Source: Lactobacillus selangorensis | Lineage (GTDB): Bacteria; Bacillota; Bacilli; Lactobacillales; Lactobacillaceae | Reading direction: 5' to 3' | Length of the DNA: 64,000 bases | Assembly (NCBI RefSeq): GCF_001437205.1 | Contig: NZ_JQAZ01000003.1 | Span: 166,530-230,529 of the forward strand | Shown here: positions 9,648 to 18,913 of the stretch, piece after piece | How the letters are laid out: each line of letters opens with the position of its first letter | Numbering within the stretch: position 1 is the first letter of the stretch | The notes under the pieces: generated by a model | Databases searched by the model: none | What the model was told of the DNA's origin: nothing | What the model saw: only the letters and a program-made list of their open reading frames with translations | Program-made: the position numbers and the translations under genes

Positions 9648-10296
9648 TGTGCAACGTTTGCGGATCAATCGGTGTTTCTTGAAAGATTGCTTTGCCGACT
9701 GTGAAGGTAACTTGGTCATTGAGCAGGTCGATCAATTCGTGCTGAACGGCGTCAATCTGGTCGAAATCGATGAAAGCAGTCACCGTGACTTGATCGGTAT
9801 AATCGGTTTGTTCGATCGAATAGGGGCTTTCGTCAAAATAGTGATTCAGTGTGCCTAATTGCGGGTAGGCGATTTTAATTTTCAGGGTTTTCTGCAGATG
9901 GCCCCGCACAATGCCGATTGTTTCGGCGGCTTGCGAAACAGAGTGACTGTACGCCCGAATCAAACCGCCGCTGCCGAGTTTGATGCCGCCAAAGTAACGA
10001 GTCGTCACGGCAACGACATTTTGCAAACCCATCTGTTTGAGCACGTTCAGCATCGGAACTCCAGCTGTGCCGCTGGGTTCGCCATCGTCGCTGGCTCGTT
10101 GTACCTGATTGTGGTCGCCGATTTGATAGGCAAAACAATGATGGTTGGCTTTTGACTCAGCTTTGCGAATTTGTTCGATAAAGGCTTGGGCCTCTTTTTC
10201 GGTGGCCACGCGTTTCATGGTACAGATGAAACGGGATTTTTTGATTGTCTGCTCATTTTGACCGTCATGGGCAATCGTAATGTATTCGGTAATCAT
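9628..10296 (-). CDS. yvyE: YigZ/YvyE (IMPACT) family protein
   Basis: A 222-residue member of the UPF0029/IMPACT family. The N-terminal IMPACT domain is clear (SKANHHCFAYQIG, then DDGEPSGTAGVPML and TTRYFGGIKLGSGGLIRAY), followed by a ferredoxin-like DUF1949 domain (~140-205). Homologues may contact ribosomes or act in translational control, but the function in bacteria is unsettled. A Shine-Dalgarno (AAGGAGG on the minus strand) precedes the ATG. It diverges from comFA with only 52 bases between, as in many Firmicutes where yvyE adjoins comF. Its stop codon lies in the loop of the shared terminator. Confidence 0.92.
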   Translation of the reverse strand: MITEYITIAHDGQNEQTIKKSRFICTMKRVATEKEAQAFIEQIRKAESKANHHCFAYQIGDHNQVQRASDDGEPSGTAGVPMLNVLKQMGLQNVVAVTTRYFGGIKLGSGGLIRAYSHSVSQAAETIGIVRGHLQKTLKIKIAYPQLGTLNHYFDESPYSIEQTDYTDQVTVTAFIDFDQIDAVQHELIDLLNDQVTFTVGKAIFQETPIDPQTLHNKKDEN

Positions 10297-10348
10297 TTTT
10301 AAACCTCCTTTAAACTAGTTTGCGTAATTTCATTATAGAGGTGATGAA

Positions 10349-11671
10349 ATGATGGAACAAGCACAACTCCTTTATGGCCGCCAGCTGCTGGATCGGCAAT
10401 TGCAGGCATTGGCCATTTCGGCAGCCGGCTTGCAGTCGCGACCGGCAATGACTCCGCTGCCCAATCGCCAGATACGGTGCGAACGCTGTGGCCAGGTCTG
10501 TTCGCAATCAGAAGTCCGTTTGCCGAATGGCAACGATTATTGTCCTGCTTGTATTCAATTGGGACGGGTGACTAGTGAGCAGCGGCTCTACTTTTTGCCG
10601 GAGCCGAATGCTTTCCCAGTTCGGAAGTCAGTCTGCAGCTGGACAGGACAGCTGACACCGACGCAGACACGAGTTGCAAATCTCATTAAAACGGTCTTTC
10701 AGGAGCAGCAGACGCATTTATTATGGGCGGTGACTGGGGCTGGCAAAACGGAGATGCTGTTCCCAGGTTTGACGGCAGCATTGACAGCCGGCAAACGAGT
10801 CGGAATCGTCTCGCCACGAGTGGATGTGTGTCTGGAACTGGCACCACGGCTACAAGCAGCGTTTGCACCCGTCCCGCTGGCATTATTGCATGGCCAGCAG
10901 ACGGTCCCGTATCGCTATACACAACTCGTATTAGCCACAACGCACCAGCTGCTGCGCTTCTATCAAGCCTTCGATGTGCTGGTAATTGATGAGGTCGATG
11001 CGTTTCCGTTTGTCGATAGCCGGGAACTTCATTTTGCCGTCCAGCAAGCTCGCAAGCCGAAGAGTGCCTGCTTGTATCTGACTGCTACGCCGGATGCAAA
11101 ATTATTACGGCAGATTAAACAAAATAAATTGGCGGTCAGCTATGTGCCCCGGCGCTTTCATGGTTTTAAACTGCCAGAGCCGCAATGTCATCACCTCCGG
11201 ATGACGCCCAATCGGTTGCCAGCGGCTTTAAAAAAACGGCTGGCCGGAAAGGTAGCTCAGCAGCAGCGCTTTTTGATTTTTGTGCCCCGAATTGTCTATT
11301 TGCGTGCTCTGCAAAAACAATTGCACCAAGAATGGCCAGCACTAACGACCGAAACCGTCTATGCGGCCGACCCGGACCGGCATGAAAAAGTAGCTGCTTT
11401 TCGAGCTGGCCGGCAACAAGTTCTGTTAGCGACGACGATTTTAGAACGTGGGGTCACATTTCCGAATATCGATGTCGTTGTTTTGTTTGCAGATGATTGT
11501 GTTTTTACGACTTCAGCATTAGTCCAAATGGCCGGCCGTGCCGGTCGCGATCGCCAGCATCCTGACAATCAAGTCGATTTTTACTATCATTTTTATACGA
11601 CGGCAATTCGGAATGCGTGCCGTCAGATTCAGATGATGAATCGGCGGGCAGCGCAGGAGACTGACCAATGA
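10349..11671 (+). CDS. comFA: ComFA, DEAD/DEAH helicase of DNA uptake
   Basis: A 440-residue ATPase that helps drive single-stranded transforming DNA through the ComEC channel. An N-terminal zinc-binding module has C44, C47, C65 and C68 (CERC...CPAC), Walker A is AVTGAGKTE (127-135), the motif II box is DEVD near 213-216, and motif VI reads QMAGRAGRDRQ. Two ATGs occur in tandem at 10349 and 10352; GAGGTGAT (10338-10345) favours the second slightly. The frame overlaps comFC by 4 bases (ATGA). It implies a competence apparatus elsewhere in the genome; the window itself does not show the strain is transformable. Confidence 0.93.
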   Translation: MMEQAQLLYGRQLLDRQLQALAISAAGLQSRPAMTPLPNRQIRCERCGQVCSQSEVRLPNGNDYCPACIQLGRVTSEQRLYFLPEPNAFPVRKSVCSWTGQLTPTQTRVANLIKTVFQEQQTHLLWAVTGAGKTEMLFPGLTAALTAGKRVGIVSPRVDVCLELAPRLQAAFAPVPLALLHGQQTVPYRYTQLVLATTHQLLRFYQAFDVLVIDEVDAFPFVDSRELHFAVQQARKPKSACLYLTATPDAKLLRQIKQNKLAVSYVPRRFHGFKLPEPQCHHLRMTPNRLPAALKKRLAGKVAQQQRFLIFVPRIVYLRALQKQLHQEWPALTTETVYAADPDRHEKVAAFRAGRQQVLLATTILERGVTFPNIDVVVLFADDCVFTTSALVQMAGRAGRDRQHPDNQVDFYYHFYTTAIRNACRQIQMMNRRAAQETDQ

Positions 11672-12354
11672 GGTGTGTGGCCTGTCAACAGCCGATTTGT
11701 ACAGAACTTCCATTGCCGTGGCTATTCAGCCGGCGTCGATATGTCCCGCCGACAATCTGTTCGTTTTGTGCGGCCCAGTTTGAACCAATCGACATGCAAA
11801 TAGCCTGTCCTGGCTGCTGCCGGCCGAAGACCGCTCATTTATGTGACGAATGCCAGCGCTGGCAGCACTTATATCCGCAGGAACATTTTCGGCACACGGC
11901 CTTATTTCACTTCAATCCGGCGATGAGCACCTATTTTCAAAACTACAAAACACATGGTGACTATCGCTTGCGGCGGTTATTCGAGTGCAATTTGAAACAC
12001 TATTTCGAGACGGTCACAGATGACTGTTTATTTGTGCCGATTCCGACCGATGCGAAACATGCCGAACGGCGGGGTTTCGATCCAGTGCAGGGCATATATG
12101 GCGAAGTCGTTTCGTTAACACCGCTGCTCAATAAAAAAACGACTGCAATGGCCCAAGCCGCCAAATCACGGGCCGGTCGCTTAGCCAGTCCGCAGTTTTT
12201 CGAATGGTCAGCTGCAACGGCCGTCCCCGCCAGCAAACGGATTCTCCTGCTGGATGATGTCTATACGACGGGCCGAACGTTATTTCATGCGCGAGCTTGT
12301 CTGCGGCAAGCCGGCTATCAAGGGCGAATCGACTCATTTAGTGTTGCTCGGTGA
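11668..12354 (+). CDS. comFC: ComF family protein (phosphoribosyltransferase fold)
   Basis: A 228-residue protein with an N-terminal cysteine-rich zinc module (CVACQQPIC, CSFC, CPGC, CDEC) and a C-terminal type I phosphoribosyltransferase domain with the PRPP-binding motif LLLDDVYTTGRT at about residues 192-203. ComFC is needed for transformation; its substrate is not established. It overlaps comFA by 4 bases and so is translationally coupled. Full length, no lesions seen. Confidence 0.92.
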   Translation: MRCVACQQPICTELPLPWLFSRRRYVPPTICSFCAAQFEPIDMQIACPGCCRPKTAHLCDECQRWQHLYPQEHFRHTALFHFNPAMSTYFQNYKTHGDYRLRRLFECNLKHYFETVTDDCLFVPIPTDAKHAERRGFDPVQGIYGEVVSLTPLLNKKTTAMAQAAKSRAGRLASPQFFEWSAATAVPASKRILLLDDVYTTGRTLFHARACLRQAGYQGRIDSFSVAR

Positions 12355-12372
12355 GGAAAAGGCGGTTATTGA

Positions 12373-12401
12373 TTGTCAAAAATAGCGCTTTCCATTATAA
12401 T
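12373..12401 (+). promoter_or_regulatory. hpf promoter with a palindromic -10 region
   Basis: TTGTCA (12373-12378), 17-base spacer, TATAAT (12396-12401). A perfect 16-base palindrome TTCCATTATAATGGAA (12390-12405) is centred on the -10 box. Confidence 0.8.
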
Positions 12402-12486
12402 GGAATATACAAGCTGGTAGTAAGAGAGTGGTCCTGTTGCTACCTGATTGGACACTTGGTCACAAGTGTGAAAGGGGAGAAGTTCT

Positions 12487-13053
12487 ATGCTAAATTATAA
12501 CGTTCGTGGCGAAAATATCGAAGTAACCGACGCAATCAAGAGTTATGTTCAAAAGAAAATCAACAAACTTGAAAAGTATTTTGACGGTACCGCAACCTCA
12601 ACGGCCCATGTAAACCTGAAAGTATACCCAGATAAAACTGCTAAAGTCGAAGTCACCATTCCGATGCCTTATCTGACTTTGCGGGCTGAGGAAAGCTCAC
12701 CTGATTTATACGGCAGCATCGACCTTGTCACCGACAAATTGGAACGCCAGATTCGCAAGTACAAGACCAAGATCAACCGCAAGTCCCGTGAAAAAGGAAT
12801 CAAGGACTTTGATTTGACTGTTCCAGCAGAAGATGCTGGCGCAGACGAGCCGGAACAAACGACCAATACTGATTTGGACATTGTTCGGACGAAACAGATC
12901 AGCTTGAAACCGATGAGCAGCCAGGAAGCTGCTTTGCAAATGGATATGCTGGGTCATAATTTCTTCATCTTCGAAGATGCAGATACCAATGGCACAAGCA
13001 TCATCTACAAGCGTCGCGACGGCCGGTATGGCTTGATTGAAACTGACGAATAG
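12487..13053 (+). CDS. hpf: Ribosome hibernation promoting factor, long form
   Basis: A 188-residue long HPF. The N-terminal S30AE/YfiA domain (1-~105; MLNYNVRGENIEVTDAI) binds the 30S decoding site, and the C-terminal domain (~132-188; RTKQISLKPMSSQEAALQMD, then YKRRDGRYGLIE) dimerises to join two 70S ribosomes into an inactive 100S particle. A linker rich in acidic residues joins them. It has its own promoter and terminator and lies between comF and secA, as in Bacillus and lactobacilli. Shine-Dalgarno AAAGGGGAG. Confidence 0.96.
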   Translation: MLNYNVRGENIEVTDAIKSYVQKKINKLEKYFDGTATSTAHVNLKVYPDKTAKVEVTIPMPYLTLRAEESSPDLYGSIDLVTDKLERQIRKYKTKINRKSREKGIKDFDLTVPAEDAGADEPEQTTNTDLDIVRTKQISLKPMSSQEAALQMDMLGHNFFIFEDADTNGTSIIYKRRDGRYGLIETDE

Positions 13054-13068
13054 TTTCGATTTGTTAGG

Positions 13069-13098
13069 GAGCACTCCTGAAAAGGGGCGCTCTTTTTT
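13069..13098 (+). terminator. Terminator after hpf
   Basis: A 9-bp stem with one mismatch and one G-U pair, loop TGAAAA, followed by TTTTTT. Confidence 0.75.
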
Positions 13099-13143
13099 GT
13101 CCCCAGCCGGCATTTTGTTACATGTTCTTAATATGGACGCTGG

Positions 13144-13189
13144 TTTCAAATTAACGGCATTCATGCTAAAATAGATAAGATATTATAAT
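13144..13189 (+). promoter_or_regulatory. Candidate secA promoter region
   Basis: Two possible -10 boxes: TAAAAT (13167-13172) with an upstream TG (extended -10) and a weak -35 17 bases away, and consensus TATAAT (13184-13189) without a good -35. I cannot tell which is used. Confidence 0.45.
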
Positions 13190-13227
13190 GTACGAATTGT
13201 CAGCATGACAAAGAGAGGACTCAAGGC

Positions 13228-15591
13228 ATGGCAAATCTTTTGAAAACGTGGGTTGAAAGCGACTCGCGTGAAGTCAAACGAATGGATAAAATCGCCGACA
13301 AAGTCTTAAGCTATGAAGACGAATATGCCGGTTTATCCGATGATGAATTAAAAGCAAAAACACCAGCCTTTAAAAAGCGGCTGGAAAATGGTGAAACCTT
13401 AGATGATATCTTACCCGAAGCATTTGCAACGGTCCGTGAGGGCGCAAAACGTGTCTTGGGACTGTTCCCATTCCGGGTACAGGTCATCGGCGGGATTGCA
13501 CTCCATGAAGGTAATATTGCGGAAATGAAGACTGGGGAAGGGAAAACCCTGACCGCAACAATGCCCGTTTATTTAAATGCACTTTCAGGCAAAGGGGTTC
13601 ACGTCGTTACCGTCAACGAATACTTGTCGACACGTGATGCCACCGAAATGGGCGAACTGTACAATTGGCTCGGCCTTTCTGTTGGTTTGAACCTGAATTC
13701 AAAGAGTGCTGACGAAAAACGTGAGGCTTACAATGCCGATATCACTTATTCGACGAACGGCGAACTTGGTTTCGATTATCTGCGGGACAACATGGTCGTT
13801 TATAAAGAACAAATGGTGCAGCGGCCGTTGAACTATGCAATCATCGATGAAGTAGATTCCATTTTGATTGATGAGGCCCGGACGCCATTGATTATTTCCG
13901 GACAAGCTGAAAAATCGACGGCACTTTACGTGCGCACCGATCGGTTCGTAAAGAAGTTAAAAGAAGAAGACGATTATACGATCGACTGGCCGACTAAGAC
14001 GATTGCCCTGACCGAACAGGGAATCGAAAAGGCTGAAAAGAACTTTGGTCTCGATAACCTGTACGATACTGACAACACAGCGCTGACCCATCATTTGGAT
14101 GAAGCTTTGCGGGCCAACTACATTATGCTGAAGGATATCGACTATGTGGTTCAGGACAGCAAAGTTCAGATCGTCGATCAGTTTACGGGGCGTGTCATGG
14201 AAGGCCGGCGTTATTCTGATGGACTCCATCAGGCGATCGAAGCAAAGGAAAACATCGAGATTGAAGACGAAACAGCAACTATGGCGAACATTACGTACCA
14301 GAACTTCTTCCGGATGTACAAGAAATTAGCCGGAATGACTGGGACGGCCAAGACTGAACAGGAAGAATTCCGTGAAATTTACAACATGGAAGTTATTTCG
14401 ATTCCAACGAACAAACCGGTTATTCGAATTGATAAACCCGATGTTTTGTATCCGACCCTGGAAAGCAAATTCAATGCGGTTGCTAAGGATATCAAGGACC
14501 GCCATGAAAAAGGCCAGCCTGTTTTGGTTGGGACTGTTACGGTTGAATCATCGGAAAAATTATCCAATCTGCTGGATAAGGATCAGATTCCGCATGCCGT
14601 TTTGAATGCCAAGAACCATTTCAAGGAAGCCGAAATTATTGCGAATGCCGGTCAAAAAGGTGCCGTCACGATTGCGACCAACATGGCCGGTCGTGGGACC
14701 GATATTAAACTTGGACCTGGTGTCAAGGAATTAGGCGGCTTATGCGTGCTGGGGACTGAACGGCATGAATCACGCCGGATTGATAACCAGCTGCGGGGCC
14801 GTTCTGGCCGGCAGGGAGATCCTGGTGTGACTCAATTCTACTTGTCCCTTGAAGATGATTTAATGAAACGGTTCGGTTCCGAACGGATTCAAAACTTATT
14901 GGGCCGTCTGAAGGTTGAAGATGACGATGCCGTGATCCAAAGCCGGATGATTTCCCGTCAGGTTGAATCAGCTCAGAAACGAGTCGAAGGGAACAACTAC
15001 GATGCCCGTAAGAACACCTTGCAGTATGATGATGTTATGCGTGAGCAGCGTGAAGTCATCTACAAAGAACGTCAGCAGGTCATCACCGAAACGAAGAGTC
15101 TTAAGTGGGTCATCATGCCGATGATGACCCGGACGATTCATCGGACCGTTCAGATGCATACGCAGGGCGAACAAAAGGACTGGAATTTACAGGCTATCGT
15201 CGATTATACGAAGGCCAATTTGGTCAATGACGATCAGATCAGCGTCAAAGACTTGGAAGGCAAATCCAGTGCCGACATCGAAAAACTTTTGATGGGCTAC
15301 GTCAACGATAACTACGACAAGAAGGACAAGCAGTTAGCCGGCACCGGTCAAATGCTTGAATTCGAAAAAGTCGTTGTTCTGCGTTGTGTCGATGATCATT
15401 GGACCAACCAGATCGATGCGATGGATCAGCTACGTCAATCAATTGGTTTACGTGGTTATGGTCAGTTGAACCCGTTAGTCGAATATCAGGAAAACGGTTA
15501 TCAGATGTTTGAAGAAATGGTTGCCGATATTGATTCCGATACGACCCGGCTCTTCATGAAGGCCGAGATTCGTCAGAACATCAGAAGATAA
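13228..15591 (+). CDS. secA: Preprotein translocase ATPase SecA
   Basis: A 787-residue motor of the Sec pathway. It opens with the standard [16 protein letters not shown], has Walker A MKTGEGKT near residues 100-107, the DEVDS motif near 207-211, [15 protein letters not shown] and the [11 protein letters not shown] arginine-finger region. The C-terminus stops after the helical scaffold/wing (IRQNIRR), so the cysteine-rich zinc/SecB-binding tail found in many SecA proteins is absent; this is common in lactobacilli. prfB follows after a terminator. No frameshifts. Confidence 0.98.
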   Translation: MANLLKTWVESDSREVKRMDKIADKVLSYEDEYAGLSDDELKAKTPAFKKRLENGETLDDILPEAFATVREGAKRVLGLFPFRVQVIGGIALHEGNIAEMKTGEGKTLTATMPVYLNALSGKGVHVVTVNEYLSTRDATEMGELYNWLGLSVGLNLNSKSADEKREAYNADITYSTNGELGFDYLRDNMVVYKEQMVQRPLNYAIIDEVDSILIDEARTPLIISGQAEKSTALYVRTDRFVKKLKEEDDYTIDWPTKTIALTEQGIEKAEKNFGLDNLYDTDNTALTHHLDEALRANYIMLKDIDYVVQDSKVQIVDQFTGRVMEGRRYSDGLHQAIEAKENIEIEDETATMANITYQNFFRMYKKLAGMTGTAKTEQEEFREIYNMEVISIPTNKPVIRIDKPDVLYPTLESKFNAVAKDIKDRHEKGQPVLVGTVTVESSEKLSNLLDKDQIPHAVLNAKNHFKEAEIIANAGQKGAVTIATNMAGRGTDIKLGPGVKELGGLCVLGTERHESRRIDNQLRGRSGRQGDPGVTQFYLSLEDDLMKRFGSERIQNLLGRLKVEDDDAVIQSRMISRQVESAQKRVEGNNYDARKNTLQYDDVMREQREVIYKERQQVITETKSLKWVIMPMMTRTIHRTVQMHTQGEQKDWNLQAIVDYTKANLVNDDQISVKDLEGKSSADIEKLLMGYVNDNYDKKDKQLAGTGQMLEFEKVVVLRCVDDHWTNQIDAMDQLRQSIGLRGYGQLNPLVEYQENGYQMFEEMVADIDSDTTRLFMKAEIRQNIRR

Positions 15592-15626
15592 CACGTAACT
15601 TAAAACAAGCATTTTCGCAAAAGCGG

Positions 15627-15656
15627 AAGGGATGGGCTTTTGCCTGTCCCTTTTTT
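15627..15656 (+). terminator. Terminator between secA and prfB
   Basis: An 11-bp stem (with two G-U pairs) and a TTTT loop, followed by six T's. prfB starts 22 bases later, so some read-through is likely unless prfB has a promoter inside secA. Confidence 0.82.
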
Positions 15657-15678
15657 GAAACAAAAGGAGTGTTGCAGG

Positions 15679-16795
15679 ATGGAAATTAGTGAAGCACGCA
15701 AGTCGCTCGATGAAGTCGAGCGCAAAATAAAGCAGTTCGGGAGGTCGCTTTGACCTCGATCAGCTGAACGAAAGTATTTCGATCAATGAAGGCAAAATGG
15801 CCGAACCCGGTTTTTGGGACGATTCGGCTGCGGCTCAGAAATTGATCGATGCGACGAATATTCTGAAAGATAAATTGGAATCATATGAATCTCTGAAGAA
15901 CCATGCCGATGATTTGCAGGTGGCCTTGGAATTAATTCAGGAAGAACCAGATTCCGACATGGAAGCTGATTTCGACCAGAAATTGGACGAACTGCAGAAA
16001 GATATGCAGGCCTATGAGCTGACGCAATTATTGAGCGGCGAATATGACAGTCATAATGCCATTCTGGAATTCCATCCTGGTGCGGGCGGGACTGAATCGC
16101 AAGATTGGGGTTCGATGCTGCTGCGGATGTACACGCGTTGGGCCGACCAGCATGGGTTCACAGTGGAGACCGAAGATTATCAGCCTGGTGAAGAAGCTGG
16201 TATTAAATCGGTGACGATCATGATTAAAGGACACAATGCGTATGGACTGCTTCGTTCCGAAAAAGGGGTTCATCGGCTAGTGCGAATCTCGCCATTTGAT
16301 TCGGCCGGCCGGCGCCATACATCGTTCTGTTCAGTCGATGTGATGCCGGAACTCGACAATTCGATCAACATTGAAATTCGTCCGGAAGACCTTCGTGTCG
16401 ATGTTTTCCGTTCCAGCGGGGCTGGCGGCCAGCATATCAATAAGACGTCTTCTGCCGTTCGGATTACTCATTTGCCGACTGGAATCGTAACGAGTTCGCA
16501 GGCGCAGCGGTCGCAGCTGCAAAACCGTGAAACGGCGATGAATATGCTGAAGGCTAAGCTGTACCAGCGGGAGCAGGAAGAACAGGCCAAAAAAGCCGCT
16601 GCCATTAAAGGCGAGCAGCTCGATATTGGCTGGGGCTCGCAGATTCGGTCGTATGTCTTTTATCCATACACGATGGTCAAAGATCACCGCACCAAATATG
16701 AAACGAGCAACATTAAAGGTGTGATGGACGGTGATCTCGATCCGTTCATTTATGCTTATTTGCAATGGCAGCTGAGCCAGAAGAACCCAGAATAA
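15679..16795 (+). CDS. prfB: Peptide chain release factor 2, expressed by programmed +1 frameshift
   Basis: The protein is encoded in two frames: 15679-15750, then 15752-16795, for 371 residues. Zero-frame reading ends at CTT TGA C (15748-15754). The slip skips T15751 and continues with GAC CTC. A Shine-Dalgarno-like GGGAGG (15739-15744) lies three bases before CTT, the known stimulator. Downstream, SPF at residues 204-206 gives UGA/UAA specificity and GGQ at 249-251 is the catalytic loop. A start at 15797 would drop the N-terminal domain and is an artefact of single-frame reading. Autoregulation is expected: low RF2 slows termination at the UGA and raises frameshifting. Confidence 0.95.
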
Positions 16796-16814
16796 AAAAT
16801 GAAAAAGTAGGTTA

Positions 16815-16860
16815 AAAAGATGAAGCTAGCATTGATTTTTATGCTGAGCTCATCTTTTTT
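16815..16860 (+). terminator. Terminator after prfB
   Basis: Stem of AAAGATGA with TCATCTTT, extended inward by GCT/AGCAT pairings with a one-base bulge, followed by six T's. Confidence 0.8.
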
Positions 16861-17023
16861 ATTGGGCACCTTAAAAAAGAGCATTCTGATTATCGCCCGC
16901 CCAAACGGTCTTTTCTTAATCCTATTCAAAGTGTCAATCCATTTAATGGGGCTGAAAATACAGGTAGAAACCGGTGCTGGTCGGCCCTGCTTTTTTTGAA
17001 AGATAAGCGAATTGAATTCATGG
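16861..17023. other. Non-coding stretch between prfB and the PDZ gene
   Basis: The 274 bases from 16796 to 17069 hold the prfB terminator, then about 160 bases in which I see no gene. In Bacillus ftsE-ftsX follow prfB; no trace of them is visible here. Confidence 0.6.
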
Positions 17024-17029
17024 TATACT
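17021..17029 (+). promoter_or_regulatory. Extended -10 promoter before the PDZ gene
   Basis: TGGTATACT: a TG dinucleotide one base before TATACT (17024-17029). No good -35 at 16-18 bases; extended -10 promoters can do without one. Confidence 0.55.
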
Positions 17030-17069
17030 AGGCATAAATAGGAAATTGAGAAATGAGTGGGTGTAAAGA

Positions 17070-18200
17070 ATGGCAAATGGTGGCATTTATCTTGCAATGA
17101 TGGTGCTTCAGCCGGCATTATGGCTGGGCATCGCAGCGGTTTATTTTTGGGCGATCCGGCGTGTTCATACCGAACGGCGGACGTTTCGGATTGCAATTCA
17201 GAATCGAATCGTCGAAATAAAAACGTTTTGGCTGTCAGGACTGGTCGGCGGTCTTTTGACGTCAGTCATGATGATGCTGGCTGGGGCCACTTTGCCCGTC
17301 AGCTGGCTGGTTGGTTATCAAGTCCTGATTCCGGTCGTATTTTTGTTTGTTTTGCAGGGCGTCAATTTTGTCGCTGGTGAAATGCTGCTGAGCGCCGGCC
17401 TATTCATTGTCTCGGCACTGCACTTATTGTCGGTTCCAGTTTTGAATGTCCGTCTCGTCAGTACTGTTTTGCTGATGGGCGGATGTATGGCTTTCATGGC
17501 TGCTTGGGGCTTTTTACGGAGTCATGTGGTAATTACACCCCAGATTGAAACGAGTCGGCGGGGCCGGCAGGTGGCCAATTATCGGGCCAGTCAGTTCTTT
17601 CTGATGCCGACCTTGTTTCTGATTCCTGGCGGACCAATCCATGCCGCATTCAGTTGGTGGCCGGCGCTGACGCTCGGTGGCCAGCAATATGATTTGTGGC
17701 TCGTGCCGCTTTTTGCCGGTTTTTCCTATTTGATGAAGCAGCAGCTGCCGAAAACCGGCTTGCAAAAAGCCGGTCGGGCCTATTTGGCAGCGGGACTGCT
17801 GCTGATAGTGGCTGCCATTGCCGCCTTTTTCTGGGCATCTGCCGCATTGTGGCTGCTGGGGCTAGGGGTCATCATTGCCTTCTGGCCGACTTTCCGGATG
17901 ATTCGCAATAACCAGACCGGCGCTGTCTTCTTTACGCAGACGAATGCTGGCGTTCGGGTCGTTGCGGTGGTACCAGGTACACCGGCCGAAAAGATGGGCT
18001 TGGAAAGCGGCGATGTGATCGTGTCCTGCAATCAGGAACCGGTCCATGATGAAGATTCATTTTATCAAGCCATCGAAAAGAGTGCGACATTTTGTAAATT
18101 ACGGGTTCAAACGATGAATGGGGAATATAAGTTGGCGGAGTCCGCAGTATTTACGGATTCTCCGCATGAATTGGGTGTCATTTTATTTCCGGAGCGATAA
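17070..18200 (+). CDS. Polytopic membrane protein with C-terminal PDZ domain (MinJ-like)
   Basis: A 376-residue protein with about seven to eight hydrophobic helices over residues 1-275 and a C-terminal PDZ domain from ~290 to 370 (GVRVVAVVPGTPAEKMGLESG then GDVIVSCNQEPV). The layout and location near secA-prfB fit the MinJ/DivIVA-partner family, which links the Min division inhibitor to DivIVA at poles and septa. PDZ-only membrane proteins vary, so this name is inferred. No protease motif is visible. It precedes the phoP-phoR pair by 11 bases, so it may share a transcript with them. Confidence 0.75.
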   Translation: MANGGIYLAMMVLQPALWLGIAAVYFWAIRRVHTERRTFRIAIQNRIVEIKTFWLSGLVGGLLTSVMMMLAGATLPVSWLVGYQVLIPVVFLFVLQGVNFVAGEMLLSAGLFIVSALHLLSVPVLNVRLVSTVLLMGGCMAFMAAWGFLRSHVVITPQIETSRRGRQVANYRASQFFLMPTLFLIPGGPIHAAFSWWPALTLGGQQYDLWLVPLFAGFSYLMKQQLPKTGLQKAGRAYLAAGLLLIVAAIAAFFWASAALWLLGLGVIIAFWPTFRMIRNNQTGAVFFTQTNAGVRVVAVVPGTPAEKMGLESGDVIVSCNQEPVHDEDSFYQAIEKSATFCKLRVQTMNGEYKLAESAVFTDSPHELGVILFPER

Positions 18201-18211
18201 ATGGAGGTAGC

Positions 18212-18913
18212 ATGAAACGGATTTTAGTTGTTGATGATGAACCAGCAATCGTGAAATTGCTGCAGTATAATCTTGAACGTGAATATTATCAGGTTGAAGT
18301 AGCCTATGACGGTCAAACCGCCTATGAAATGGCGACGACGGAACCGTTTGACTTTATTATTTTGGATTTGATGCTGCCGCAGATGGACGGTATCGAAGTG
18401 ACCAAGAAACTGCGCCATGCCGACATCAATACGCCGATCATGATTTTAACGGCTAAGGACAGTGAAACGGATAAAATCATTGGGCTCGAAATGGGGGCCG
18501 ATGATTATGTTACGAAACCGTTCAGTCCACGTGAGATCGTTGCGCGTATTAAGGCAATCGAACGGCGGGTTCATAAACCGGCTGCAGAAAAGGCACCAAC
18601 TGTGAAGATTGGCGACCTCGTGATTGATGAACAAGCCATCAAAGTGACTCGGGGCGACCAGAAACTGCATTTGACACCGAAGGAATTCGAATTGTTGGTC
18701 TTTTTTGCCGAACGAGTCGGGCAAGTGCTGAGTCGGGAGACCTTGCTGAACGGTGTCTGGGGCTTTGATTATCCGGCTGAAACACGGATGGTCGACATTC
18801 AAGTCAGCCACCTGCGGGATAAGATCGAACCCGATCCGAAGCATCCCCATTATATTCAGACGATTCGTGGGTTCGGCTATCGAATGGAGGCGCCGCTGAA
18901 TGTTGCGCAATAA
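18212..18913 (+). CDS. phoP: OmpR/PhoB-family response regulator (PhoP/PnpR type)
   Basis: A 233-residue response regulator. Receiver domain residues 1-~120 with D8, D9, the phospho-acceptor D52 (IILDLMLPQMDG) and K102-region VTKPFSP; winged-helix DNA-binding domain ~135-230 (LTPKEFELLVFF, then VDIQVSHLRDKIE and TIRGFGYRME). It overlaps the kinase gene by 14 bases and is followed by the pst genes. That context and the 11-bp TTTACA repeats upstream of pstS argue that it senses phosphate limitation, as PhoP/PnpR does in other Gram-positives. Confidence 0.92.
   Translation: MKRILVVDDEPAIVKLLQYNLEREYYQVEVAYDGQTAYEMATTEPFDFIILDLMLPQMDGIEVTKKLRHADINTPIMILTAKDSETDKIIGLEMGADDYVTKPFSPREIVARIKAIERRVHKPAAEKAPTVKIGDLVIDEQAIKVTRGDQKLHLTPKEFELLVFFAERVGQVLSRETLLNGVWGFDYPAETRMVDIQVSHLRDKIEPDPKHPHYIQTIRGFGYRMEAPLNVAQ

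Noticed and set aside
10297..10348. Competence (ComX/SigH) box before comFA
   Set aside because: GCGTAAT is only loosely like the streptococcal TACGAATA; the 52-base gap offers no convincing match.
15797..16795. prfB starting at 15797
   Set aside because: The upstream sequence encodes the RF2 N-terminus through a +1 frameshift; the 15797 start is only the first ATG of the second frame.
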